Assembly: GCA_963796225.1 (NCBI GenBank)
Contig: CAWCLK010000019.1
Location: forward strand, 124,001 to 188,000
Source: CAWCLK01 sp963796225
Lineage (GTDB): Bacteria; Actinomycetota; Nitriliruptoria; Nitriliruptorales; Nitriliruptoraceae
DNA: 64,000 nucleotides
Direction of reading: 5' to 3'
Positions 56,159-64,000 of this stretch are shown in pieces; within the stretch, counting starts at the first letter, position 1; each line of letters begins with the position of its first letter. A program made the translations under genes and the position numbers. The notes under the pieces were generated by a model that had not been told where the DNA came from, did not search any database, and was given only the letters and a program-made list of their open reading frames with translations.

Positions 56159-59100
56159 ATGGGTGGCAGTCAGCTCGAGGTGAGGCTGCTCGGCCGGTTC
56201 GGCATCGGCCGGGACGGTGCCGAGCTGCCGCTCGACGGGTTCGGAGGGCGGCTCGCGCGACGCCTCTTCCGGTACCTGGTCTGCCGCGAGGGCGACCTCG
56301 TGCCGCACGACGTGCTCGTGGACGTGCTCTGGGGCGACCACCCGCCCGCGGACCCGAGCGCCAACCTCAAGGTGCTCGTCAGCCGCGCCCGCCGCGTGGT
56401 GGGCGAGGCCATCCGCACGGGACCCGGCGGGTACCGGTTCGACCCGGCCACCTGCACCGTCGACGCGGACCAGTTCCTCGCGACCGTGGGCGAGGCGACG
56501 GGCCACCTGCACGACGGCGACCACGACGCGGCCGGTCGCGCCTTCCACCGGGCACTCGACCTGTGGACCGGCGAGCCACTGCCGGAGGACCTGTACGAGC
56601 CATGGGCCGAGATCCCCCGGCGCCGGCTGCTCGACGCGTACCTCGTCGCGCTCGAGGGCGCGACACGCGCCGCCCTGGCGTCGGGCGAGGCCACTCGTGC
56701 GGTGTCGCTGGCGACCGAGGCCAGCGAACGTGCACCGCTGCGCGAGGGCGCCCACGTGCTGCTGGCCCACGCCCTGGTCGAGGCGGGCGACCGCCCGCGG
56801 GCCCTCGCCGTCGTACGCGCGCTGATCGACCGCACGGCCGCCGAGCTGGGCCTGGACCCGTCACCGTCCGTGGCGCGGCTGCAGGCCGACCTGCTCGCGG
56901 GCGACGAGGCGGGCGGGGCCGTGCCGGACCGTCCCGACCGCGGCCGACGGATCGGTCCGGGGCCCGCGCCACTCCCCCTCGCCGGACGTGACGCGCACGT
57001 GGCCGAGGCGCTGGCGGGGCTGGGGGCGAGCCCGCCCCGCCCCGTGGTCGTGCGCGGACCGGCGGGATCGGGCACGTCACGCCTGCTCGTCGAGGTGGCC
57101 GCCAGGCTCGACGCCCCGCTGGCGGTGACGGCCCACCCCGCCGAGCGTGACCAGGACGGCAGCCTGCTCCGTGACGTCGTGCGAGGCCTCGCGGAGGCGC
57201 AGCCGACGGCGGTGGCCGGGCTGCACCCGCGGGTGCGCGCAGCGCTGGCGACGCTGGTCCCGGAGCTGGTCGGCGACCCGGCCGCGGATCTCCTCGACGC
57301 CCCGTCGCGCCGGTCGCTGCAGACCGAGGGCACCGTCGCGCTGCTGGAGGACGGTGTTCGCGCCGGCATCACCCTGGTGCTCGACGACCTGCCGTGGGCG
57401 GACCCGACCAGCCTTCGCGTGCTGACCGCGGCCCTCGCACGCGTGCCGGAGATGCCCGTGCTCGTCGGGCACCGCTCCCTCGGGGCGCGCCCGTCCGGCG
57501 CCCTGGGCGAGCTGCTGGACCACCTGCGTGCCGGGCCGGTCGAGGCCGTCGACCTCTCGGTCGGCGACCTGACGCTGTCGGACCTCGACGCGGTCGCCGT
57601 CGACCCGCTGCCCCGGCTCCTGCTGGCCGGGACCGACGGGTCCCCGTTCGCCGTCACGCACGTCGTCACGGCCCTGCGGGCCTCCGACCTGGTGACCGAC
57701 CTGCCCGACGGCCGACTCGCCCCCCGCCCCGACGCGACCGAGGACGAGCTGGCCAGCGCCGCCCGTGCCGGGCACGAGCGCAGCCTCCGGCGTCGCGTCG
57801 ACCGGCAGCCCACCCCTCGCCGCGAGATCCTCGAGCACCTCGCGCTGATGGGCCGGGCCGCCCCCGCCCGGCTCCTCGCGCTGGCCGTCCGGCGGGACGC
57901 CGACGCCGTCGCGGACGACCTCGACGAGCTCACCCGTGGCGGGCTCGTGGCGGCGACCGACCGGGGCGGCGCGATCGTCCACGAACGCACCGCCGAGGTG
58001 GTGCGCGCGGGCCTCGACGCGGTGGCCCGCCGACGGCGACACCGCGACCTGGCCCGGGCCCTGGCTGCGGACGGTGCCGATGCCGGCGAGGTGGCCGTCC
58101 ACCTCGGCCTCGGCGGGGCGGGACGCGAGGCGGCGACCGCCCACGCGCGGGCCGCGGCCGACCGGCTCGGGCGAGCCGCCATCGACGAGGCCGTGCGGCA
58201 CGCCGACGCCGGGCTCGCGCTGGTCGAGGGGCCCGCCCTGCGTCGTGAGCTGCTGCGGACGCACGCCGACGCCACGGCGGCACACGGCGACCTGGCGCGG
58301 GCGAGGGCCGACCTGCGCGAGGCGCTGCGGACGGGCGGGGACGGGCCCGAGCGCGCGGGGCTGCTCACGCGCCTGGCCATGCTGTCGCTCGGCGCCGACG
58401 ACATGCGCAGGTCGGAGCAGCTGGCCGAACGGGCGCTCCTCGAGGCCGGCGACGACGCCCCGGCTCGGGCCCGCGCACTGGCGGTCGCGTCCGTCGTCGA
58501 CATGAACGCCGGCCGTCCCGACCGGGCGCGCGAACGGGCCGACACGGCCCTCGCGCTGTACCGGTCCGTGGGCGACGCCGCCGGCGTCGCCGGGATCCTC
58601 GACGCACGCGCGATGGCGGGCTTCCTGGACGGGGACGTCACGGGCTCGGTCGAGGCCTTCGATCGCGTGGCCACGGCCTTCGAGGATGCGGGCCAGCTGC
58701 TGCAGGTCGTCACGCCCCGCTCCACCCGCGGGCACGCCCAGGTGTTCGCGGCCGCGCCCGAGGCGGGGCTGCGCGACGTCGACGCCGCCGCCGAGCTCGC
58801 CGGGGCGCTGGGGCACCGCGAGGGCGTCGCCTACACCGCCTGGCACCGCAGCGAGGCGCTGACCGCGCTCGGCCGTGTCGACGACGCGGTCGTCGAGGCC
58901 GAACGCGCCGTGGCGACGGCCACCGCCATCGGGCACCGCGGCTGGACCGCCACGGGCAACCTCGCCCTGGGGCTGGGGCGGTTCGCCGCCGGCGACGACG
59001 AGCGGCGCGGTCGAGGCCTTCGAGGTGGCCCTGGGCCTCAGCGACTCGCTGCCGTTGTTCGCCGGGTGGGCCGCCGCCCGGCTCGCCCGCGTGCACCTGC

Positions 59101-59357
59101 GGGCCGCCCGGGTCGGGGCGGCCGCGCCGCTCGTCCGTGTGGCGCTGGACCGCCCGCCGCCACTCGGGCGCTACGAGGCCCGCCTGGCCGAGGTGGAGCT
59201 CCTGCTGCACCGCGCCGCGCCCGGTGCCGCCGGGGCGCTGCACCGCGCCCGCGACCTGGCCCGGCGCGGCGGCCACGCGGCCAGCGCCGCCGCCCTGGAC
59301 GCCCTCGCACGCGTCCACGGGATCCCGGACGAGCCCCCGGACGACGCCGGGGCGTGA
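56159..59357 (+). CDS. SARP-type regulator: BTAD plus degenerate AAA ATPase and TPR repeats, frameshifted
   Basis: About 1065 residues. Order: OmpR-type winged helix (LEVRLLGRFGI and on, 5-95), BTAD bacterial transcriptional activation domain (about 100-250), AAA/NACHT-like module (about 280-540) and a TPR-rich C-terminus. The P-loop reads GPAGSGTSR, Thr in place of Lys, while the Walker B-like TLVLDDLPWAD is present. ATP hydrolysis is therefore doubtful. A frame break near 59003 (GDDE to GAVEAFEV) precedes the last 118 residues. The start is fixed by the canonical N-terminus. No Shine-Dalgarno site is evident. Confidence 0.88.
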
Positions 59358-59363
59358 GCCTCG

Positions 59364-60257
59364 TCAGGCGGTCGGGGCGCGATCGACATGGCGCAGGTAG
59401 ACGGCGCACACCGCCAGCCCGATCACGGTCAGCACGGCGAAGCCCCACACCGCCGCGCCGGACGCGACCGGCGAGGCCGGGTCGGCCCGGTGCCCGAACC
59501 ACTGGTCGACCGCGACCGTCAGTCCCTCGACGACCCAGAAGGCCAGCCCCCCGCCGACCAGGTAGGTCCCGGCGGGGCGGCCCTGCCACATCCACACGGC
59601 GGCCAGGCCGAGCATGGGCAGCCAGAACGCCAGGTCCTGCAGGTAGGTCGGGACCATCGTCACGCCGAGGCCGTCGAGCAGGCGCGGGGCGTCGTCGGCC
59701 ACGAGGGCGGGGACGATGCGGCCGAGCCACGCCAGGGCGTTGAGCACCACCACGGTGCCGAGGTAGCCCGCGATGGCCCGGCGGGGCAGGGACGGGGCGA
59801 CGTGGGCGGCGAGGTCGCGGGGCGGCACCGCGACGGCGATCGCGGCCGTGGTGCCGATCGCCAGCCCGAGCATCGCCACCTGCACCAGGAACAGCCGGTT
59901 CAGCGGGGTGCCCAGCAGCATCAGGAAGGCGTTGTAGATCATGTACATCGCCATGCCGAGCCAGACCACGACGGCCCGCCACGACCCGCGCGCCGCCAGC
60001 CACGCGCTGGCGACCAGCGCCGGCGCGGCCACGACCGCAGCCACCAGGCCGGTCCCCCGGGCCGACCCGTTCATCACCGCCGGGCCGGTCAGCACCCCGT
60101 CGACGGCGAAGGTCACGAGGCCGGCGACGGCGGCCACCAGCGCCAACGCGCCGGTCAGGCCGAGGGCATGACGCGGCACGCGGGGTCGTGCGCGCGGGGC
60201 GGGACCGACGACGAGGTGGGTGGACAGGCGGGTCTCGACGGACGTCACGCTGGACAT
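59364..60257 (-). CDS. polytopic membrane protein of unknown function
   Basis: 297 residues with about eight transmembrane helices. I see no family signature or catalytic motif. AYMIYNAFL-type helix (WLGMAMYMIYNAFLMLLG) and QDLAFWLPMLGLAAVWMWQG are conserved-looking. It lies convergent to the SARP gene, and the gap to it is only 6 bp. Confidence 0.8.
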   Translation of the reverse strand: MSSVTSVETRLSTHLVVGPAPRARPRVPRHALGLTGALALVAAVAGLVTFAVDGVLTGPAVMNGSARGTGLVAAVVAAPALVASAWLAARGSWRAVVVWLGMAMYMIYNAFLMLLGTPLNRLFLVQVAMLGLAIGTTAAIAVAVPPRDLAAHVAPSLPRRAIAGYLGTVVVLNALAWLGRIVPALVADDAPRLLDGLGVTMVPTYLQDLAFWLPMLGLAAVWMWQGRPAGTYLVGGGLAFWVVEGLTVAVDQWFGHRADPASPVASGAAVWGFAVLTVIGLAVCAVYLRHVDRAPTA

Positions 60258-60401
60258 GGCAGGGCCCTCCGGGAGCGGTGGCCGGTTTCCCTCCATCCTG
60301 CGCCATGCGGGCGGGCTCGGGCGGGGGCCGGTGGTCCCGCCCCGCCCCGGCCGCTCGGCCCGGGCACACTCGCCTCGTCGTCCATCCCGGGACCCGTGCC
60401 C

Positions 60402-60803
60402 ATGCCCACCTACGAGCTCGACCCCGTCGGCCACGTGACGTCGACGCTGACCGACCTCGACGCCGCGCCCAAGCAGGGAGGCGAGGACGCCCCCGAGGCC
60501 TGGCTGGTGTTCCGACCGGAGGTGGCCGAGGGCCTGCGGGACCTGGCGGTCGGTGACGAGGTGGTGGTGCTGACCTGGCTCGACCGTGCCCACCGGGACG
60601 TGCTGGTCGTGCACCCGCGCGGCAACCCCGACAACCCCGAGACCGGGGTGTTCTCCACCCGGTCCCCGAACCGCCCGAACCCGATCGGCCTGCACCCGGT
60701 GCGGATCCTGGCCGTCGACGGCGCGCGGCTGCGGGTCAGCGGCCTGGAGGCGGTCGACGGCACGCCGATCCTGGACCTCAAGCCCGTCCTGCACCGCGAC
60801 TGA
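60402..60803 (+). CDS. TrmO/TsaA-type tRNA threonylcarbamoyladenosine methyltransferase-like protein
   Basis: 133 residues, SAM-dependent methyltransferase of the TsaA (UPF0066/YaeB) fold. The signature FSTRSPNRPNPIGLHPVRIL is unmistakable. It starts with PVGHVTSTLTDLDAAPKQG and ends with DLKPVL. TrmO N6-methylates t6A37 of tRNA. Only the core domain is present, shorter than E. coli TrmO. Confidence 0.9.
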   Translation: MPTYELDPVGHVTSTLTDLDAAPKQGGEDAPEAWLVFRPEVAEGLRDLAVGDEVVVLTWLDRAHRDVLVVHPRGNPDNPETGVFSTRSPNRPNPIGLHPVRILAVDGARLRVSGLEAVDGTPILDLKPVLHRD

Positions 60804-60913
60804 GCTGTCCCTGAGTCCGGTCGGGTGACCTCCGGGTCCTCCCCCATGGCGGGGCGCGTGGCCCTGGCGTTGGGTGGCATCGAGCCCGCCCTCGACGACC
60901 AGGAGCGACTTCG

Positions 60914-61702
60914 ATGATCCAGCTGCGTGGCCTGACCAAGCGGTACGGCGACACCGTCGCCGTCGACGATCTGACCCTCGACGTCGCCCCCGGGCGCGTC
61001 ACGGGGTTCCTCGGCCCCAACGGCGCCGGCAAGTCGACCACCATGCGGATGGTGCTCGGCCTCGACCACCCGACAGCCGGTGAGGCCCTGGTCGCCGGGC
61101 GGCGCCACCGGGACAGCACGACCCCGCTGCGCGACGTCGGGGCGCTGCTGGAGGCCGACGCGCTCCATCCCGGCCGCAGTGCCCGCGCCCACCTGCGGGT
61201 CGCCGCCCGCAGCAACGGCATCCCGCTGTCCCGGGTGGACGAGGTCCTCGACCGCGTGGGCCTCAGTGCCGTCGCGGGGCGGCGCGTGAAGGGCTACTCC
61301 CTCGGTATGCGCCAGCGGCTCGGCATCGCCGGGGCGCTGCTCGGTGACCCGGCCGTGCTGCTGTTCGACGAGCCGGTGAACGGCCTGGACCCCGACGGGG
61401 TCCGCTGGGTCCGCGACCTCGTCCGGTCGCTGGCCGCGGAGGGCCGCACGGTGCTGGTCTCGAGCCACCTGATGAGCGAGATGCAGCAGACCGCCGACCA
61501 CCTCGTCGTGATCGGGCGGGGCCGGCTGATCGCCGACGCCCCGATCGGGCAGGTCCTCGCCGGCAGCGGTGGCCACGCCGTCCGCGTCCGAACCCCCGGC
61601 GCGGAACGCCTGGCCGCGTCGCTGTCCTCGCCGGCTGGACCGCCGGCGTCGGCGGGGTCGGGGCGTGGTCCCTCCTGCGCCGCGACGCCGCCTGACGCCT
61701 GA
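60914..61702 (+). CDS. ABC transporter ATP-binding protein, C-terminus replaced
   Basis: 262 residues as read. Walker A GPNGAGKST near 39, signature YSLGMRQRLGIAGALL and Walker B VLLFDEPVNGLDPD are intact. Homologues continue after VRVRTPGAERLAA with about 60 more residues; here the sequence diverges at 61618, and another frame carries a short ABC-2 permease-like tail. The last 25 residues (SSPAGPPASAGSG and on) are therefore not natural. Probable product of an internal deletion or of an assembly collapse. The cognate permease is missing. Confidence 0.82.
   Translation: MIQLRGLTKRYGDTVAVDDLTLDVAPGRVTGFLGPNGAGKSTTMRMVLGLDHPTAGEALVAGRRHRDSTTPLRDVGALLEADALHPGRSARAHLRVAARSNGIPLSRVDEVLDRVGLSAVAGRRVKGYSLGMRQRLGIAGALLGDPAVLLFDEPVNGLDPDGVRWVRDLVRSLAAEGRTVLVSSHLMSEMQQTADHLVVIGRGRLIADAPIGQVLAGSGGHAVRVRTPGAERLAASLSSPAGPPASAGSGRGPSCAATPPDA
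61618..61695 (+). pseudogene. remnant of an ABC-2 permease C-terminus
   Basis: In the +1-shifted frame relative to the ATPase, 25 codons read VAVLAGWTAGVGGVGAW then SLLRRDAA and a stop. This pattern (a final helix followed by LLRRRD) is the usual C-terminus of the ABC-2 permease that follows such ATPases. It suggests a deletion removing the ATPase end and most of the permease. Confidence 0.55.
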
Positions 61703-61731
61703 CCCCCGACGCCCGACGCCTGACGCGGCGC

Positions 61732-61906
61732 GGGTTTCGTGCACCGGGTCGGGGCGCCGGGGAGCCGAGCCCGTGCGAAACACGCGCGGGTGCGGGTTCC
61801 GTGCGCCGGATCGGGGCGCCGGCGAGCCGAGCGTGCAAAACACGCGCGGGTGCGGGTTCCGTGCGACGCGGGGCGCACGGGAGGGGCTGGGTTCGCACGA
61901 ACCACG
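61732..61906. repeat. three tandem REP-like units of about 60 bp
   Basis: Units start at 61732, 61794 and 61854, each beginning GGGTT(T/C)CGTGC. Units A and B share most of their length, including GATCGGGGCGCCGG and AACACGCGCGGGTGC. Each unit has inverted outer arms (GTTTCG/CGAAAC in A; GGTTCCGTGCG near CGCACGAACC in C). The array occupies the gap between the truncated ABC gene and the ACT gene. A short low-complexity patch of GCCTGACG words (61690-61726) precedes it. Confidence 0.75.
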
Positions 61907-61988
61907 CAGGCGCGCGACAGTCCAGGACGCCCGCGACGTGGCGATCATCCGGTCACCCCACGGCCCGGCGGCAGTACGGTGCCGCCCC

Positions 61989-62510
61989 ATGGACTCCTTC
62001 GTGCTCTCCATCATCGGCACCGACCGCACCGGCCTGGTCGAGGCGCTCTCCGACGTGGTCGCCGAGCACGGGGGCAGCTGGGAGCGCAGCCACATGACCG
62101 AGCTGGCGGGGATGTTCGCCGGCGTGGTCCTCGTCCACGTCCCCGCCGACCGGTCCGACCCCTTCCGCGCCGCCCTCGCCCCGCTGCACGAGCAGGGGCT
62201 GATGGACGTCACGCTGCGCCCCGCCGTCGCGCTGGACGACGCCACGACCGAGCCGACGACGCTCGCCTTCGAGGTCGTCGGCGCGGACCGGCCCGGGATC
62301 GTCCGCGAGGTCTCCCACGCCCTCACGGCGCTCGGGGTCGGCATCGTCGACCTGCGCACGTGGACCGAGTCCGCCCCCATGGCGGGCAGCCTGCTGTTCC
62401 GCGCCGCGGCGGTGGTACGGCTGCCGCGGGGCGTCGAGCGGTGGGACGTGGCCACCGCGCTCGAGGACCTCGCGGACGACCTGATGGTCGACCTCGCCGA
62501 GGACGCCTGA
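61989..62510 (+). CDS. double-ACT-domain protein (GcvR-like)
   Basis: 173 residues with two ACT domains (about 1-75 and 90-165): SIIGTDRTGLVEALSDVVAEHG and FEVVGADRPGIVREVSHALTALG. This is the layout of glycine-cleavage repressor GcvR-like ligand-binding proteins. ACT domains sense amino acids. The target is unknown, and no gcv gene is near. ATG start. It is convergent with the DUF4097 gene. Confidence 0.9.
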   Translation: MDSFVLSIIGTDRTGLVEALSDVVAEHGGSWERSHMTELAGMFAGVVLVHVPADRSDPFRAALAPLHEQGLMDVTLRPAVALDDATTEPTTLAFEVVGADRPGIVREVSHALTALGVGIVDLRTWTESAPMAGSLLFRAAAVVRLPRGVERWDVATALEDLADDLMVDLAEDA

Positions 62511-62573
62511 GCAGCCTCTCAGCAGGACCGGCCCGCGGGGCGGCGGCGCCCCGGACCCCGCCAGCAACGTTGA

Positions 62574-62612
62574 TGCGGAGGTTCCGCTCATCTGGTGAGC
62601 GAAACCTCCGCA
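62574..62612. terminator. 17-bp-arm hairpin between convergent genes
   Basis: Arms 62574-62590 (TGCGGAGGTTCCGCTCA) and 62596-62612 with one mismatch and a 5-nt loop TCTGG. It lies between the ACT and DUF4097 genes, which converge, so a bidirectional terminator is likely. It shares the word TGCGGAGGTTCCG with the palindrome at 33095-33144. Confidence 0.7.
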
Positions 62613-62625
62613 GCATCGTCCGGGG

Positions 62626-63441
62626 TCAGCGCCCCGTGACGGAGATCTCGCCGGCGGTGGTGCGGGCCGTGACGAGGCGGTCGGCGTCGGCCGACTGGTT
62701 CACGGACACGGACTCGCTGCCCACCGTCGTGTCGACGTCGACGCGCAGCGGTTCGGTGTCGTCGATGCGCACGTCGATCTCGCCGGCGGTGGTGCGCAGG
62801 TCGAGCGACCGCGTGGTGGCGGCGGCCTCGACCTCGATGCGTCCGGCGGTGGTCGCGACCGTGGCCTGCTCACCGGAGAACTCGAGCAGCTCGACCTCGC
62901 CGGCGGTGGTCGTCACGGCGACGTCCTCGGTCAGGCCACGCAGCGAGATCCGCCCCGCGGTGGTGTCGACGGCGACACGACTGCGCAGGTCGCGCGGGAC
63001 CTCGACGGTGAACGCGACGCGGCACGACCCCACGTGGAACCCGTCGCAGTCGCCGACCAGCCCCAGCCGGTCGCCGTCGCGTCGCATGGCGACGTCGGCG
63101 TCGCTGAACAGGCCGCTGGTCGCACGGGCCTCGACGGTGATGTCGGCGCGGTCGGTGGCCACGACGGTGACCTCACCGGCGGAGGTGCCGACGACCAGCG
63201 AGCGCACGCCGGCCGCGTCGAAGGTCTCGGACGTGGTGGCCGTGTCGCGCGTGGCGCGGTCGAGGCCCGCCACCAGCAGCAGCAGGCCGAGGACCACGGC
63301 GGTCACGGCCAGCACACGACGGCCGGTCGAACGCGCGGGCCGGGTCGGGGGCGGGGCGGCGTGGAGGTGGGGGTCGGGGTCGGGGAGGGCGTGGAGGTGC
63401 TCATGGCGGGTCCGATCGGTCGTGGGGACGTCTGCGTCCAC
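62626..63441 (-). CDS. DUF4097 adhesin-like membrane protein
   Basis: 271 residues. A His/Pro-rich N-terminal segment is followed by one transmembrane helix (about 46-64) and an extracytoplasmic beta-helix. The helix has at least five repeats of the word TTAG(E/R) followed by a hydrophobic residue: VDTTAGRISL, VTTTAGEVEL, VATTAGRIEV, LRTTAGEIDV and ARTTAGEISV. This is the DUF4097 pattern. The function is unknown. GTG start; only GTG codons are available near the 5' end. Confidence 0.85.
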   Translation of the reverse strand: MDADVPTTDRTRHEHLHALPDPDPHLHAAPPPTRPARSTGRRVLAVTAVVLGLLLLVAGLDRATRDTATTSETFDAAGVRSLVVGTSAGEVTVVATDRADITVEARATSGLFSDADVAMRRDGDRLGLVGDCDGFHVGSCRVAFTVEVPRDLRSRVAVDTTAGRISLRGLTEDVAVTTTAGEVELLEFSGEQATVATTAGRIEVEAAATTRSLDLRTTAGEIDVRIDDTEPLRVDVDTTVGSESVSVNQSADADRLVTARTTAGEISVTGR

Positions 63442-63512
63442 TGTCCCACGACCGGACCCCGACGTCCGTCGGGGAGGTCCCCGACCGGCCCCTGAGGTGG
63501 GTCGGGGGACCG

Positions 63513-64000
63513 CTATGTACCGGACCGGCTCGCGGGGGTGAAGTAGGCGTCCCACCGTTCGTCGAGTCGGCGCATGGCCTCCTCGGCGCCGACGGCCTGC
63601 AGGCGTCCGCCCTCGGCGTCCTCGACCAGCCGCAGGGTCCGCAGCTTGGCCAGCCCGTCGTCGACCTCGAAGTCCAGGTCCAGGCCGCACGTGTCGGCCA
63701 GCCAGCCCTCGACGTGGTCGTCGAGCTCCTCGGCGGTCAGCGGCTGGCCCGCGGCGCGCAGGAGCGTCCACGCCAGCAGCGCCTCCTTGACCTCCTCCTC
63801 CTCGGCGTCGTCGACGAGGTGGTGGACCACGCCCATGTCGTTGTCGAGGTTGCGGAAGTACAGGTGGTCCGCCAGGGCCTTGGTGAACTCGAGCTTGCGG
63901 TTGCGGTACTTGGTGACCTGGCGGACGAGGTAGCCGCCGAGGGATCCGAGCCCGGCCCCGAGGGTGACCAGGGTGGCCTGGTCGATCTCGACGGGCTGGT
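63513..64000 (-). CDS. C-terminal part of a DUF3754 (TMEM143-like) membrane protein (partial)
   Basis: 162 codons are present; the 5' end lies beyond the window. A glycine-rich hydrophobic stretch (ATLVTLGAGLGSLGGYLV) is followed by KLEFTKALADHLYFRNLDNDMGV and LDLDFEVDDGLAKLRTL. These are typical of the DUF3754/TMEM143 family, of unknown function. The frame continues upstream of the first ATG, so the gene is clearly truncated by the window edge. Confidence 0.85.
   Translation of the reverse strand, partial: QPVEIDQATLVTLGAGLGSLGGYLVRQVTKYRNRKLEFTKALADHLYFRNLDNDMGVVHHLVDDAEEEEVKEALLAWTLLRAAGQPLTAEELDDHVEGWLADTCGLDLDFEVDDGLAKLRTLRLVEDAEGGRLQAVGAEEAMRRLDERWDAYFTPASRSGT

Noticed and set aside
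61732..61906. CRISPR array
   Set aside because: The units are contiguous palindromes without unique spacers, number only three, and no cas gene is in the window.
1..64000. tRNA, rRNA, integrase or transposase genes
   Set aside because: I looked for cloverleaf-like and rRNA-like sequence and for recombinase motifs and saw none that I could support by eye.

Overview
The window is very GC-rich and gene-dense. It carries actinobacterial hallmarks: LPXTG-type sorting with a dedicated sortase, an RskA-type anti-sigma factor, a BTAD/SARP regulator, a WXG100-like protein with an FtsK/SpoIIIE partner, and many TetR, SDR and acyl-CoA genes. Together with a complete ectoine-degradation cluster, this suggests a halotolerant or soil/marine actinobacterium, perhaps of the Nitriliruptoria/Euzebya/Egibacter type. 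That placement is inference from gene content only.

Layout. 0-2 kb: purS, an unrelated HExxH membrane protein, purQ, and possibly the first codons of purL, all on the minus strand. 2-5.5 kb: an aldehyde dehydrogenase and an extended SDR reductase, divergent from a TetR gene, with two 18-bp operator-like palindromes between them. 6.4-12.2 kb: cydABCD, a cytochrome bd oxidase with its CydDC exporter. 12-15.7 kb: serine hydrolase, enolase-superfamily enzyme, M20 carboxypeptidase. 15.7-20.6 kb: a compact type VII secretion-like pair (FHA-FtsK/SpoIIIE ATPase plus a long WXG protein). 20.6-27 kb: TetR/acyl-CoA dehydrogenase pair, small membrane and stress proteins, SDR, and an MgtC-type membrane operon. 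27-32 kb: an operon of DUF4397 surface protein, sortase, ECF sigma factor, RskA-like anti-sigma and MBL-fold hydrolase. 32-40.8 kb: enoyl-CoA hydratase, thioesterase, an LPATG-tagged CocE-type hydrolase, sirtuin, alanine dehydrogenase, DUF445 protein and SurA-like lipoprotein. 40.9-46 kb: ectoine catabolism (doeB2-, doeD-, doeA- and doeC-like genes). 46-56 kb: two histidine kinases, an ABC exporter, racemase, HPF-like protein, MFS exporter, SnoaL-like and OsmC proteins. 56-64 kb: SARP/AAA regulator, membrane protein, TrmO, a truncated ABC system, ACT protein, DUF4097 protein and the C-terminal part of a DUF3754 protein.

Functional links. The doe cluster would convert ectoine to aspartate in four steps and uses an M20 hydrolase for deacetylation. 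The sortase operon pairs an enzyme with its likely substrate (DUF4397), and a second sorting signal lies nearby on the CocE-type hydrolase. Sigma and anti-sigma genes sit in the same operon and probably control it.

Two features cut across the window. First, about two dozen single-base frame breaks occur inside otherwise well-conserved genes on both strands, which looks more like uncorrected sequencing indels than decay; the affected genes are annotated as whole genes. Second, several intergenic regions carry short, paired or tandem palindromic repeats resembling REP/BIME elements. I saw no rRNA, tRNA, CRISPR array, transposase or phage gene.
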